DNA of 64,000 nt, from positions 744,001 through 808,000 of the forward strand of contig JAFEDR010000009.1 of assembly GCA_018241525.1 (NCBI GenBank). Direction: 5' to 3'. Below the pieces are notes generated by a model that was not told the origin of the DNA, ran no database searches, and saw only the letters and a list, made by a program, of their open reading frames with translations. This document shows positions 46,641-55,962 of the stretch, piece by piece. How positions within the stretch are numbered: the first letter of the stretch is position 1; every line of letters starts with the position of its first letter. This stretch comes from Pseudomonadota bacterium (lineage in GTDB: Bacteria > Pseudomonadota > Gammaproteobacteria > Steroidobacterales > Steroidobacteraceae). The translations under genes and the position numbers were made by a program.

Positions 46641-46664
46641 GCCTAGGCAGTAAATGCCGAGGCA
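46639..46664. promoter_or_regulatory. Duplicated palindromic operator, probable MarR binding site
   Basis: A perfect 12-bp palindrome CTGCCTAGGCAG (46639-46650) is followed at a 15-bp step by a second copy, TGCCGAGGCA (46655-46664). It overlaps the -10 and the predicted start of the marR promoter, the classic place for autorepression. MarR dimers bind inverted repeats of this size. Confidence 0.6.
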
Positions 46665-46667
46665 GTC

Positions 46668-47174
46668 ATGAAGCACTACACGCCGGAGACCTACACGGTC
46701 GCAGACAGCGTCGGCTACCTGATGCGACATACCGCGTCGCTGATGCGGGACGAGCTCGAGACGGCCTTCGAGGGACACGGATTCACCTTCGTCCAGTGGG
46801 CGACGATGATGCGGCTGCGGGACAACATGCGGCTCACGGCCGGCGACCTCTGCCGCGACCTGCGCCACGACACCGGCGCGTTCACCCGCGTGATCGACCA
46901 TCTCGAGGAGCGCGGCCTCGTGCGCCGCGAGCGCAGCGAGGAGGACCGGCGCGTGGTGCTGCTGAAGCTCACGTCGGCCGGTCGCCAGGCGGTCCAGTCG
47001 ATGCTGCCGGTCGTCGTCGACCGTCTCAACGAGGCGCTGCAGGACCTGTCGGCCTCCGAGCTCGCGACGCTGGTGCGACTGCTGCGGCGGATCAGCGCCC
47101 GTCTCAACGATCCCGTGCCCGCCGTCGAGCGACCGACCGCCGAGCGGCCGGCGCGGCGCGGAGCCAAGTCGTGA
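46668..47174 (+). CDS. MarR family transcriptional regulator
   Basis: 168 residues. The winged helix is seen as FTFVQWATMMRLRDNMRLTAGDL, then CRDLRHDTGAFTRVIDHLEERGLV and the wing RRERSEEDRRVVLLKLTSAG (DxRxxxxxLT). Flanking helices form the dimer interface. It is the first gene of an operon with an outer-membrane factor, EmrA and EmrB, and overlaps the next gene by 4 nt. It should repress this operon and be released by drugs or phenolic compounds. The C-terminal Arg/Pro/Ala tail is extra. Confidence 0.92.
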   Translation: MKHYTPETYTVADSVGYLMRHTASLMRDELETAFEGHGFTFVQWATMMRLRDNMRLTAGDLCRDLRHDTGAFTRVIDHLEERGLVRRERSEEDRRVVLLKLTSAGRQAVQSMLPVVVDRLNEALQDLSASELATLVRLLRRISARLNDPVPAVERPTAERPARRGAKS

Positions 47175-48607
47175 AGCCGCGCCTCCTCCTGACCGCCGTC
47201 CTGCCGGCACTCGCCCTGGCGGCTTGCGCGTTCGTGCCGCGGCAGGCACCGCAAGGCGTGTCGCTCGACGCCGCGGCCATGGGCTTGTCGCCGACCGAGC
47301 AGGACCGCGTCGCGGCCGGCTGGTGGCATGAGTTTGGCGACCCGCAGCTGGATGCGCTCGTCGCGGCCGCGACCCGCGACAGCCCGAGCCTCGGCGAGGC
47401 GTTGGCGAGGCTCGAACGCGCCCGTGCCGAGGCCAGCGCCGCCGGTGCCCCGCGGCTGCCGCGGGTCGACCTCACCGGCAGCGAAGTCCGCGAGCGGTTC
47501 AGCGAGCGGTACATCATCCCGCCGCCCTACGGCGGTGGCGTCTACTGGGACGGGCAGCTGGCGCTCGGGGCGGACTACAACCTGGACCTCTGGGGGCGGC
47601 AGCGCGCGGTCATCCACGCGGCGCAGCGCGGCGTGCGGGCGCGCGAGCTCGATCTCGCGGCCGCCGCGCTCGCCCTCGAGGGTGCGGTGGTCTCCGGCTA
47701 CCTCGACTACGACCGGGCACTCGCGCTGGCAGAGCTCGCGCGCGAGGGTGAGCGCATCCGCAGCGAGCTCGCCACGCTCGTTCGGCGCCGCGAGGCAGCC
47801 GGCCTCGACACCGGATTGGACCGTCGCACCGCCGACGCCGCGATTCCGGAGACCCGCGTGGATCGCGAGCAGCTTCAAGCTGCCGCCGAGATCACCCGCC
47901 ACCGGCTCGCCGCGCTCGCCGGCCACGGTGCTCGCGACTATGCGCAGCTCAAGCCGCCTGCGCTCGCAGTGTCGACGGCCGCGCCGTTGCCGGCGGCGCT
48001 GCCGGGGGACTTGCTGCTGCGCCGCGCCGACGTGCGTGCGGCACTCGAGCGCGTCCAGGCGGCGAGTTCCGGCGTCGATGCGGCGCGCCTCGCCGCCTAT
48101 CCGGACATCAACCTGCGCGCCTACGCCGGCTTCGCCGCGTTGACGCTTGGTGATCTCGTATCGGCGCCCTCGCGCACCTGGGGCGTCGGGCCCTCGATCT
48201 CTCTGCCGATCTTCGACGCCGGCCGGATCCGGGCCGGCGCGCGGACGGCGAGCGCCGACCTCGACGCCGCCGTCGCCGCGTACAACGCGACCGTGGTCGA
48301 GGCCGTGCGCCAGGCCGCCGACGGGCTGACGCTGGTGGACTCACTCGGGCGCCAGCGAGCCGAAGCCGAGCAGCGCGTCGAGCTCCTCGCCGGCGCTAGC
48401 CGGCTCGCCGACGAGCGCTTTCGCGGCGGGCTCGCCACGCGCCTCACCGTGCTCGAGGCCGATGGCCGGCTGCTCGCGGCGCGCCGCACGCTCGTTGCCG
48501 CGCGAAACGCCGAGCTGGGCGCGCGCGTCTCGCTGATCCTTGCCCTCGGTGGCGGCGCGCTCGATGCCCCGACCGCCCCCCTTGCCGACTCTGGAGCTGC
48601 CCCGTGA
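47171..48607 (+). CDS. Outer-membrane efflux factor (NodT-type lipoprotein) for the Emr-type pump
   Basis: 478 residues from the GTG at 47171. The lipobox is LALAACAFVP. OEP domains: LGADYNLDLWGRQRAVIHAA in the first, SRTWGVGPSISLPIFDAGRIRAGA in the second. The tail LADERFRGGLATRLTVLEAD is typical. It differs clearly from the other OMF in this window, so each pump has its own channel. Coupled at both ends by 4-nt overlaps. Confidence 0.91.
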   Translation: MKPRLLLTAVLPALALAACAFVPRQAPQGVSLDAAAMGLSPTEQDRVAAGWWHEFGDPQLDALVAAATRDSPSLGEALARLERARAEASAAGAPRLPRVDLTGSEVRERFSERYIIPPPYGGGVYWDGQLALGADYNLDLWGRQRAVIHAAQRGVRARELDLAAAALALEGAVVSGYLDYDRALALAELAREGERIRSELATLVRRREAAGLDTGLDRRTADAAIPETRVDREQLQAAAEITRHRLAALAGHGARDYAQLKPPALAVSTAAPLPAALPGDLLLRRADVRAALERVQAASSGVDAARLAAYPDINLRAYAGFAALTLGDLVSAPSRTWGVGPSISLPIFDAGRIRAGARTASADLDAAVAAYNATVVEAVRQAADGLTLVDSLGRQRAEAEQRVELLAGASRLADERFRGGLATRLTVLEADGRLLAARRTLVAARNAELGARVSLILALGGGALDAPTAPLADSGAAP

Positions 48608-49803
48608 ACGACGCATCCCCGGCCGCCGCGACCGACTCCGCGGCTCCCCCCTCCCCGCGCCGACGCGCGTTCCTGATCTTCGCCACGGTGCTGGTGGTCG
48701 CGGCGATCGTCTGGGGCGTGTACTGGTTCCTCGAGCTGCGCCACTACGAATCGACCGACGACGCCTACGTGGCGGGCGACGTCCTGCAGGTCACGAGCGC
48801 GGTCAACGGCACCATCCTCGCCGTGCACGCCGACGACACGCAATCGGTGAAGCGTGGCGATGTGCTGGTCGAGATCGACCCGTCCGACGCGCGCATCGCC
48901 GTCGCCAGCGCCGAGGCCGAGCTCGCGCGCACGGTCCGCGAGGTCGCGGCCCTGTACGCCCAGGCGAGCGAACGGCGCGCGCAGCTCGCCGAACGCGAGA
49001 CCGCGCTGGCCCGCGCGAGCCGCGATCTCGAGCGGCGCCAGCCGCTGGCCGCCGACGGCGCGGTATCGAGCGAGGACGTCGCACACGCGCGCGACGCCGT
49101 CGAGGAGCAGCGGGCCGCGGCCACCGCGGCGCGCGCGAGCCTCGGCACGCTCGAGGCGCAACTGCAGGGAACGACGCTCGCAACCCATCCGCGCGTGCTG
49201 GCCGCGGCGGCCGCACTGCGCGCCGCCAACCTCGCGCTCCACCGGACGCGGATCGGGGCGCCGGTCGACGGCGTCGTCGCGCGCCGCAGTGCGCAGATCG
49301 GCCAGCGCGTCGCCGCCGGCAACGGCCTGCTGGCGCTGGTCGCGCTCGACGGTGTCTGGGTCGACGCCAACTTCAAGGAAGTGCAGCTGCACCGCGTTCG
49401 TGTCGGCCAGCCGGTCACGCTGCACACCGACATCTACGATTCGGACGTCGAGTTCCACGGCAAGGTCGCCGGCCTCGCCGCCGGCAGCGGCAGCGCCTTC
49501 GCGCTGCTGCCGGCGCAGAACGCCTCCGGCAACTGGATCAAGATCGTGCAGCGCGTGCCGGTGCGCATCGTGCTCGACCCGGCCGAGATCAAGGCGCACC
49601 CGCTGCGCGTCGGGCTGTCGGCGATCGTCCGGGTCGACGTCGCCGACCAGAGCGGGCCGCTGGTGGCGAGCAACGTCCGCGGCGGCGCCGAAGTGGCCAC
49701 CCTGGACCTGCCGGACACGGCGCCGGTCGAGGCGCGGATCCGCGAGATCATCGCGAGCAACGGCCGGCTGCCGGCCGCCGCGCAGGCGCAGTCCGGTCCG
49801 TGA
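48604..49803 (+). CDS. emrA: EmrA/HlyD-family membrane fusion protein
   Basis: 399 residues from a GTG start. One N-terminal transmembrane segment (about 23-43) precedes YESTDDAYVAGDVLQVTSAVNGTI, the EmrA/FarA signature. A long coiled-coil hairpin runs about 85-190 and is followed by LHRTRIGAPVDGVVARRSAQIGQ and DANFKEVQLHRVRVGQPV. It bridges the EmrB-type transporter to the outer-membrane factor. Confidence 0.9.
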   Translation: MNDASPAAATDSAAPPSPRRRAFLIFATVLVVAAIVWGVYWFLELRHYESTDDAYVAGDVLQVTSAVNGTILAVHADDTQSVKRGDVLVEIDPSDARIAVASAEAELARTVREVAALYAQASERRAQLAERETALARASRDLERRQPLAADGAVSSEDVAHARDAVEEQRAAATAARASLGTLEAQLQGTTLATHPRVLAAAAALRAANLALHRTRIGAPVDGVVARRSAQIGQRVAAGNGLLALVALDGVWVDANFKEVQLHRVRVGQPVTLHTDIYDSDVEFHGKVAGLAAGSGSAFALLPAQNASGNWIKIVQRVPVRIVLDPAEIKAHPLRVGLSAIVRVDVADQSGPLVASNVRGGAEVATLDLPDTAPVEARIREIIASNGRLPAAAQAQSGP

Positions 49804-51371
49804 GCGGCCGGGGCGGCAGCGGCGGCGCCGCGCCGGGGCGCGGTCTCGGCGACCTCGCGCCGATGCCGAAGGCGCTGACTGCCTTCGGACTCGCGCTCGG
49901 CACCTTCATGCAGGTGCTCGACTCGACCATCGCCAACGTCTCGATCCCGACCATCGCCGGCGACCTCGGCATCAGCACCGACCAGGGCACCTGGGTCATC
50001 ACGTCGTTTACGGTCGCCAACGGCATCTCGCTGCCGCTCGCCGGCTGGCTGATGCAGCGCTTCGGCATCGTCCGCACCTCGGTCGCGGCCATCCTGCTGT
50101 TCACCGTGGCCTCGTTCCTGTGCGGAATCGCCTGGAACCTGCCGTCGCTGCTCGCGTTCCGCGTGCTGCAGGGCTTCGTCTCCGGGCCGATGATCCCCGG
50201 ATCGCAGGCGCTGCTGCTGATGATCTTCCCGCCACAGCGACGGGCGCTGGCGCTCGCGATCTGGTCGATCACCACGCTGGTGGCGCCGATCGTCGGTCCG
50301 ATCCTCGGCGGCTACATCTCGGACAACTACAGCTGGCCGTGGATCTTCCTGATCAACGTGCCGGTCGGGGCGCTGTCGGCGTACCTGTCGTGGCGCTACA
50401 TCGGCAGCCGCGACCTGCCGGCGCGTCGCCTGCCGGTCGATCGCGTCGGCATCGTGCTGCTCGTGGTCTGGGTCGGCGCCCTGCAGGTGCTGCTCGACAA
50501 GGGACGCGACGCGGACTGGTTCTCCTCGCCGCTGATCGTCGGGCTGGCGCTGGTCGCCGTGGTCGCGTTCGCGGCGTTCCTGATCTGGGAGCTCACCGAG
50601 CGGCACCCGATCGTCGACCTGTCGTTGTTCCGGATGTGGAACTTCACGATCGGCGTCGTGATTTCCTGCCTCGGCTACGCCATCTTCTTCGCCAACGTGG
50701 TGCTCTACCCGCTCTGGCTGCAGACGCAACTCGGCTACACCGCGACCTGGGCCGGCCTCGTCGCCGCGCCGAGCGGGGTCGTCGCCGTGGTGCTGATGCC
50801 GTTCGTCGGCAAGGTGCTGGGGCGCTTCGATGCCCGCTGGTTCCTGACGCTGGCGCTGACGGCGTTCGGCGCCTCGTACCTGCTGCGGGCGGGCCTCACG
50901 GCGGCGCCGGCGCTCGGCAACCTGATTGCCCCGATGCTCGTGCAGGGCATCGCGATGGCGACCTATTTCGTCGCCGTGCTGCAGATCATGCTGCACAAGG
51001 TGCCGCCCGACCGCATCCCGGCCGCATCGGGCGTCTCGAACTTCCTGCGGATCACCGCCGGCAGCTTCGGCGCCTCGATCGTCACGACGTTCTGGGACCG
51101 CCACGCGGCATTCCACCAGGCCCGGCTCGCCGACCATTCCAGCGCCCTCGACCCGACGCTCGGCGGGGCGCTCGACCGGCTGCAGGGGCTGGGTCTGTCG
51201 CAGGCCCAGGCGCTCGATGTCCTCAGCCGCTCGCTGGGCGTCGAGGCGTACACCAAGGCCGCACTCGACTTCTTCTGGGTCTCGGCCTGGATCGTGCTTG
51301 CGCTGGTCGCGCTCGTCTGGTTCGCGCGCTCGACGGTCGGAGGCAGTGCGCCGGCGGCCGCCGCCGACTGA
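49800..51371 (+). CDS. emrB: EmrB-type DHA2 MFS drug transporter
   Basis: 523 residues from the GTG at 49800 overlapping emrA. Fourteen transmembrane segments. The start MQVLDSTIANVSIPTIAGDLG and the following DQGTWVITSFTVANGISLPLAGWL are the DHA2/EmrB signature (motif with Asp in TM1), and LVAPIVGPILGGYISD is antiporter motif C. An ATG at 49863 is a possible later start. Exports hydrophobic drugs by proton exchange together with the two genes before it. Confidence 0.92.
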   Translation: MSGRGGSGGAAPGRGLGDLAPMPKALTAFGLALGTFMQVLDSTIANVSIPTIAGDLGISTDQGTWVITSFTVANGISLPLAGWLMQRFGIVRTSVAAILLFTVASFLCGIAWNLPSLLAFRVLQGFVSGPMIPGSQALLLMIFPPQRRALALAIWSITTLVAPIVGPILGGYISDNYSWPWIFLINVPVGALSAYLSWRYIGSRDLPARRLPVDRVGIVLLVVWVGALQVLLDKGRDADWFSSPLIVGLALVAVVAFAAFLIWELTERHPIVDLSLFRMWNFTIGVVISCLGYAIFFANVVLYPLWLQTQLGYTATWAGLVAAPSGVVAVVLMPFVGKVLGRFDARWFLTLALTAFGASYLLRAGLTAAPALGNLIAPMLVQGIAMATYFVAVLQIMLHKVPPDRIPAASGVSNFLRITAGSFGASIVTTFWDRHAAFHQARLADHSSALDPTLGGALDRLQGLGLSQAQALDVLSRSLGVEAYTKAALDFFWVSAWIVLALVALVWFARSTVGGSAPAAAAD

Positions 51372-51377
51372 CGCAGC

Positions 51378-53150
51378 TCAGCGGCAGAAGGGCGCCAGCC
51401 GGTCCGCGACGTCGGCCATCGCGGTCGTCTCCGTCTCGGCCGCCCAGCGTTCGGGCACCGTGTGCGCGAGTCGCACGCCGGTAATGCCGTTCGGGTAGAG
51501 GGCGACCAGGTTCGCGCCCCAGCCGAGCATCTGCGGCACGTAGCGCCGGCAGCCGTCCGTCGCGCCGTGCGGCAGGTACCAGAACGAGTTGAAGTACGTC
51601 AGCTCCCCGTCGCGTGCGTGCGCACCGGTCGGGAGCCCGTGCGGCCGGACGGCGTCGAGCAGCTCACGGACGCGCGGGCCGTACAGTAGCTGCCGCCCGT
51701 CGTGCCGCCCGCCCGAGTGGTAGAGGCGCGCGACCTTCACGAGGTCGCCCAGCGTCGCGTAGTAGCCGTAGGCCATCAGCGGCTGCCCGGCCGCTGCGCC
51801 GGCCTCGAGCGTGCGGTTGACGGGCGCGGAGTGGATGCCGATCGGCTCGAATACCTCGTGCTCGAGCATCGACCACAGGTCGGCGCGCGGCCCCGCGCGC
51901 GACTTGAGGAAGCGGTCCATTGCGACGCCGAGCAGGAACATGTCCTGGTCGCGATAGCGCACGACCTCGCCGGGTCCCCACGGGTAGGCCGGTGCGATCC
52001 GCAGCAGCTTCGCGACCTTCGCGTCGCGCGATCGCGTGTTCGCCCAGTCGGTGTAGGTCGGGTCGATGTAACCGTCGCCGGAGTCGTTCGGGTCGCGGCG
52101 TGCGCTGCCGTTGCCGAGGCCGGTCGCCATGTTGATGCAGTCCTCGAACCGGACCCGGCTCCAGCGCTCGTAGCGGCGCGCTTCGGGCACGTAGTCGCGA
52201 ATCCGCAGCGCGAACACCTCGGGGCCGAAGCGCTCGGCAAGGCGCAACAGCGCAAGCTCGTTGGCGAGCGACTTCGTGACCGACCAGACGCCGAATCGCG
52301 CGCGGTCGCACCAGGGCAGCGGACCACCGGCGCTGCGGCACTCCTTGGCGTAGAACGTGCCATCGACATCGAGGCCGTCGACGATGAGCTCGCCAGGCTC
52401 GAGCCCACTCGAGAACCCGGCCAGGGCGGCCGCACCCGCGCGCCGCTCGAGCTCCGACCACGGCCGCACCGGCACGGCATCGCGCAGCTCGGCCGCATGG
52501 CGGGCCAGGATTCGCTCGCGGCGCGGCAGCGGGCCCGCGGTAAATCGCAGTCCGGCAGCGCCCGCCGCCGTGAAGTACGTCATGACGTTGAAAGGGCTCG
52601 TCTGCTGCACCACCTGGAAGCGCAACGCCGAGACCCGGCCGCGGCGGTACAGGAACGTCGCGATCCCGTTGTGCGTCTCGCCCTCGATCGAATGGACGAG
52701 CGCGAACGGGAACGCGGCGCGCGACCAGCCTCCGTCCGCCGGCTCCGACCAGACCCTCCCCGGCTGGACGATGAGGTCCCAGTACGCACGGCCGTCCGGC
52801 CGCGAGCCCGCCCGGATCACGTCCTCGGTCGCAGGCACGAGGTCATCGCCGACCGTCAGGAACCCAAGCCGGACGGCCGGGAAGCGCCGCGGGTCCTTGC
52901 CGAACACGATCGCCGGCTCGATCACGGCCGGTTCGGTCCACATCACGGACTCGCGCACCGAGAGCGTGCCCTCGAACGGCTCGAGGGCGGCAGCCGCCGC
53001 CGCACCCGGCACGAAGTGGGCGTTGTCGGTGATGCCCGTCGGCATCGTCGCGCGGAGGAGCTCGGCCGGCGGCAGCGTGCCGCCGAGCGCCGGCCCGGTG
53101 AGGGCGAGCACGCCGAGGAGCGCGATGGCGCGCCGGCCGTGCGCGCTCAA
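51378..53150 (-). CDS. Exported serine hydrolase of the beta-lactamase (class C)/penicillin-binding-like family
   Basis: 590 residues from a TTG at 53150, which overlaps the stop of the MFS gene (TTGA). A signal peptide covers about 1-24. An N-terminal beta-rich domain of about 250 residues (HSIEGETHNGIATFLYRRGR and others) precedes the serine hydrolase domain with SxxK in FGVWSVTKSLANELALL. A later YRDQDMFLLGVAMDRFL segment and C-terminal WGANLVALYPNGITGV follow. Substrate is unknown: esterase, amidase or peptidase are all possible. It is coupled to a Spinster-like transporter, so it may cleave the imported or exported compound. Confidence 0.82.
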   Translation of the reverse strand: MSAHGRRAIALLGVLALTGPALGGTLPPAELLRATMPTGITDNAHFVPGAAAAAALEPFEGTLSVRESVMWTEPAVIEPAIVFGKDPRRFPAVRLGFLTVGDDLVPATEDVIRAGSRPDGRAYWDLIVQPGRVWSEPADGGWSRAAFPFALVHSIEGETHNGIATFLYRRGRVSALRFQVVQQTSPFNVMTYFTAAGAAGLRFTAGPLPRRERILARHAAELRDAVPVRPWSELERRAGAAALAGFSSGLEPGELIVDGLDVDGTFYAKECRSAGGPLPWCDRARFGVWSVTKSLANELALLRLAERFGPEVFALRIRDYVPEARRYERWSRVRFEDCINMATGLGNGSARRDPNDSGDGYIDPTYTDWANTRSRDAKVAKLLRIAPAYPWGPGEVVRYRDQDMFLLGVAMDRFLKSRAGPRADLWSMLEHEVFEPIGIHSAPVNRTLEAGAAAGQPLMAYGYYATLGDLVKVARLYHSGGRHDGRQLLYGPRVRELLDAVRPHGLPTGAHARDGELTYFNSFWYLPHGATDGCRRYVPQMLGWGANLVALYPNGITGVRLAHTVPERWAAETETTAMADVADRLAPFCR

Positions 53151-54730
53151 GCGCGACCCTCGCTCGCGGGTTCGCCAGCCGCCGCCGCCGCGCGCGCCTC
53201 GCGGGTGGATTCCGCGGCGACGATCTCGCGGCTCGCCCGCCAGAGCAGGAAGAGTGCGATGGGCGCAAACACGAATACCGCGAGGATGCCGGCGCGCAGC
53301 GAGCCCGTCATCACCGACACGCGACCGGCGAGGTAGGGACCGATCGCGAGTCCGAGCGAGGTTGCGATGAACGACGACGCTGCCGCGGTGGCGCGCATGC
53401 GCGGCAGCACGCAGTCCTGGATCGACGCCGCCATCGAGCCGAAGTACATGTTGCCGGCGAGGTGTGCGAGCGGGGTCAGCAGGTACAGCCACTGCACGTC
53501 GGTGACCGTCAGCGCCAGATAGACGATCGGCGGCGGCAGGACGACGCTCAGCACGCAGCCGTAGACGCGGCCGCGGGGCGAGCGGCGGCGCAGCGCGTCC
53601 GAGATGCGCCCGCCAACCATCACGCCGATCGCGGTCGCGAAGCCGGCGGGCACCCCGAGCATCACCCCGGCGATGTCGCCGCGCAGGCCGAACGTGCGCA
53701 TCGCATACGGCGCCATCCAGAACGACAGCGAGTACGACACCAGCGCCAGGCAGCCGAAAGCCGCCATCGAGTAGCGCACCGCCGGCGTGCCCCAGATGAG
53801 CTCGAACGTCGGCCGGTCGCGCGCGCGCAGCTGCTGCAGCCAGGAGCCGACCGCGTAGACGCCGACCGCGAGCGTGCACCACTGCAGTGCGTCACCGGTC
53901 AGTGCCACCAGCGCAGCCGCACCGAGTGCCACGGCGGCGAGCAGCCGCAGGTTCGTACCCAGCCCGCCCGCGATCCGGCGCGCGCTCCAGAGCGTGAGCG
54001 GCGGGATGATCGAGGCGAGCTCGCCGAGGAAGTCCCGCCATGCGCCGGGCTGCGCCGGCGGCGTCGGCTCGCCCTCGGTCGCCCCACGCCAGGGCTCGCG
54101 CAGCGTGGCGACCCACAGCGCGAGCGCGAGGCCCGGCAGCCCGACGACCAGGAATGCGGCCTGCCAGCCCGCGAGTCCAAGCGGTGCGGCGCCCGCGGCG
54201 TAGCGTGCGTTCCAGGCGTGCGAGACCCAGCCGCCGAGCGGCAGCGCGAGCCCGGCGCCGACGAACAGGCCGGAGGAATAAATCGCGAGCGCGAGCCCGC
54301 GGCGCTCGCGGGGGAAGTAGTCGCCGAGCAGCGAATACGCCGCCGGCGAGGCGCTCGCCTCGCCCACGCCGACGCCGATCCGGGCGAGCGCAAGCTGCAG
54401 GTAGGAACCGGCCAGACCCGACACCGCGGTCATGGCGGACCAGACCGACAGGCCGAGTGCGATCAGGCGTACCCGGTACCAGGAGTCCGCCAGGCGGCCG
54501 AGCGGGATCCCGAACAGCGCATAGAAGATCGCGAAGGCCGTCCCGTACAGGAAGCCGATCTGCGCATCGCTGATCCCGAGGCTCCTCTTGATGTCCTGGG
54601 CGAGGATCGACAGCAGCTGGCGGTCGACGAAGTTGACGATGTACACGAGGAACAGCACGACGACGACGTACCAGGCGTACGCGCCGCCCAGCGTCGTCCG
54701 CGGCGCCGGTGCACCGTCCGTCCGAGCCAT
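53147..54730 (-). CDS. Spinster-type MFS transporter
   Basis: 527 residues and about 12-14 hydrophobic segments. The start YIVNFVDRQLLSILAQDIKRSLGISDAQIG and TAFAIFYALFGIPLGRLADS match Spns/Spinster-like MFS proteins, with LARIGVGVGEASASPAAYSLLGDYFP as motif in TM4/5. An extra loop near 240-290 includes two possible added helices. Related carriers move sphingolipid-like or sugar-ester compounds; the substrate here is unknown. Upstream, 42 nt away, is the ABC operon; downstream it overlaps the serine hydrolase. Confidence 0.85.
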   Translation of the reverse strand: MARTDGAPAPRTTLGGAYAWYVVVVLFLVYIVNFVDRQLLSILAQDIKRSLGISDAQIGFLYGTAFAIFYALFGIPLGRLADSWYRVRLIALGLSVWSAMTAVSGLAGSYLQLALARIGVGVGEASASPAAYSLLGDYFPRERRGLALAIYSSGLFVGAGLALPLGGWVSHAWNARYAAGAAPLGLAGWQAAFLVVGLPGLALALWVATLREPWRGATEGEPTPPAQPGAWRDFLGELASIIPPLTLWSARRIAGGLGTNLRLLAAVALGAAALVALTGDALQWCTLAVGVYAVGSWLQQLRARDRPTFELIWGTPAVRYSMAAFGCLALVSYSLSFWMAPYAMRTFGLRGDIAGVMLGVPAGFATAIGVMVGGRISDALRRRSPRGRVYGCVLSVVLPPPIVYLALTVTDVQWLYLLTPLAHLAGNMYFGSMAASIQDCVLPRMRATAAASSFIATSLGLAIGPYLAGRVSVMTGSLRAGILAVFVFAPIALFLLWRASREIVAAESTREARAAAAAGEPASEGRA

Positions 54731-54772
54731 TGCCCCCTCCCCGTCCCGGGCGCGCCGGTGGCGCGCAACCGG

Positions 54773-55960
54773 CTACTGCTCGCCGAGCATCCCGACGATG
54801 GGCAGCCGCGCGGCGCGAAAGGCCGGGAACATGCCGCCCAGGAATCCGACCACCAGCGCCAGCACGAGCGCGTTCACGCACAACGCCGGCGTCACCCGGA
54901 ACGTGAACACGACTTGCGTGAAGTTCGCGCTCAGCGTCGAGGCGGTAAATCCCTGGAACAGCAGCGTCGCGGCCACCACGCCGACGATGCCGCCGAGCGT
55001 CGCGAGCGCGAGCGCCTCGGCGAGCGTGCCGACGAAGGTCGGGATCCGGCCGAAGCCGATGGCACGCAAGGTCGCGATCTCGGTGCCGCGGCTCGCGACC
55101 GAGCTGTACATCGTGTTCAGCGCGCCCGCCAGCGCTCCGATGGCCATGATGATGGCGAGCGGCCAGCCGAGCTTCTGGATCAGGTCGCTCGACTGCTTGG
55201 CCTGTGCGGCGAAGAACTCCGACTCGGACTCGACCGCGAGCTTGAGCCGCGGGTCGGCATCGACGTAGGCCTTGAGCGGCGCGAGCGCCTGCGGGCCCGC
55301 GAGCCGCGCGCGGATGGTCTGGAAGAAGTTCTCGCGCTTGAACACCGACTGCACCACGCCGACGTCGCCCCACAGCTCCGACTCGCGCACCGTGCCGCCG
55401 TCCTCGAAGATGCCGACGATCGTCCACACGCTCTGACCGAGGCGCAGCGACTTGCCGAGGTCGAAGCCGGCGAACTCGCGCACCACGCTGCGCCCGGCGA
55501 CAATCTCGTTCGTGCCCGGACGGAACATGCGGCCCTCGGCGATGCGCACGTTGTGGCGCAGCGCCACCCCGACCAGCGGCAGCCCGCGCAGCGGCAGGTT
55601 CGCGCGCAGCCCGCTCGAACGACTGATCCCGTCGACGATCACGTAGAGCTCCGCCGACACGAGCGGCCGGCCGTCTTCGCGCGCGATGCCGGGCGCCTCC
55701 TCGACGATGTCGCGTTGTTCGCGCGAGACGCCGCTGTTGATCTCCGTCTGGGCGCCGTCGCGCAGCAGAATCGCGATGTCCGCCGCGCCGGCGCTGCTCT
55801 GCGCCTGGCGGAAGCCGTTGCCCATCGCGAGGAACGCGAGCAGCACCGCGACCACGAGCGCGATCGCGACCACCGTCGACAACGACATCCACAGCCGCTG
55901 CGGGATGCTGCGGATGTTCATCGAGGCGATCGCCGCGACCTGACCGAACAGCCTGCCCAT
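54773..55960 (-). CDS. ABC transporter permease, MacB/FtsX family
   Basis: 395 residues. The N-terminal helix (LSTVVAIALVVAVLLAFLAM) is followed by a large periplasmic domain (about 50-270) and three C-terminal helices with the FtsX motif SRGTEIATLRAIGFGRIP. The ending GGMFPAFRAARLPIVGML is typical of MacB-like permeases. It is paired with the permease upstream (2 nt gap), so the exporter is probably a heterodimer. Confidence 0.88.
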   Translation of the reverse strand: MGRLFGQVAAIASMNIRSIPQRLWMSLSTVVAIALVVAVLLAFLAMGNGFRQAQSSAGAADIAILLRDGAQTEINSGVSREQRDIVEEAPGIAREDGRPLVSAELYVIVDGISRSSGLRANLPLRGLPLVGVALRHNVRIAEGRMFRPGTNEIVAGRSVVREFAGFDLGKSLRLGQSVWTIVGIFEDGGTVRESELWGDVGVVQSVFKRENFFQTIRARLAGPQALAPLKAYVDADPRLKLAVESESEFFAAQAKQSSDLIQKLGWPLAIIMAIGALAGALNTMYSSVASRGTEIATLRAIGFGRIPTFVGTLAEALALATLGGIVGVVAATLLFQGFTASTLSANFTQVVFTFRVTPALCVNALVLALVVGFLGGMFPAFRAARLPIVGMLGEQ

Positions 55961-55962
55961 GC

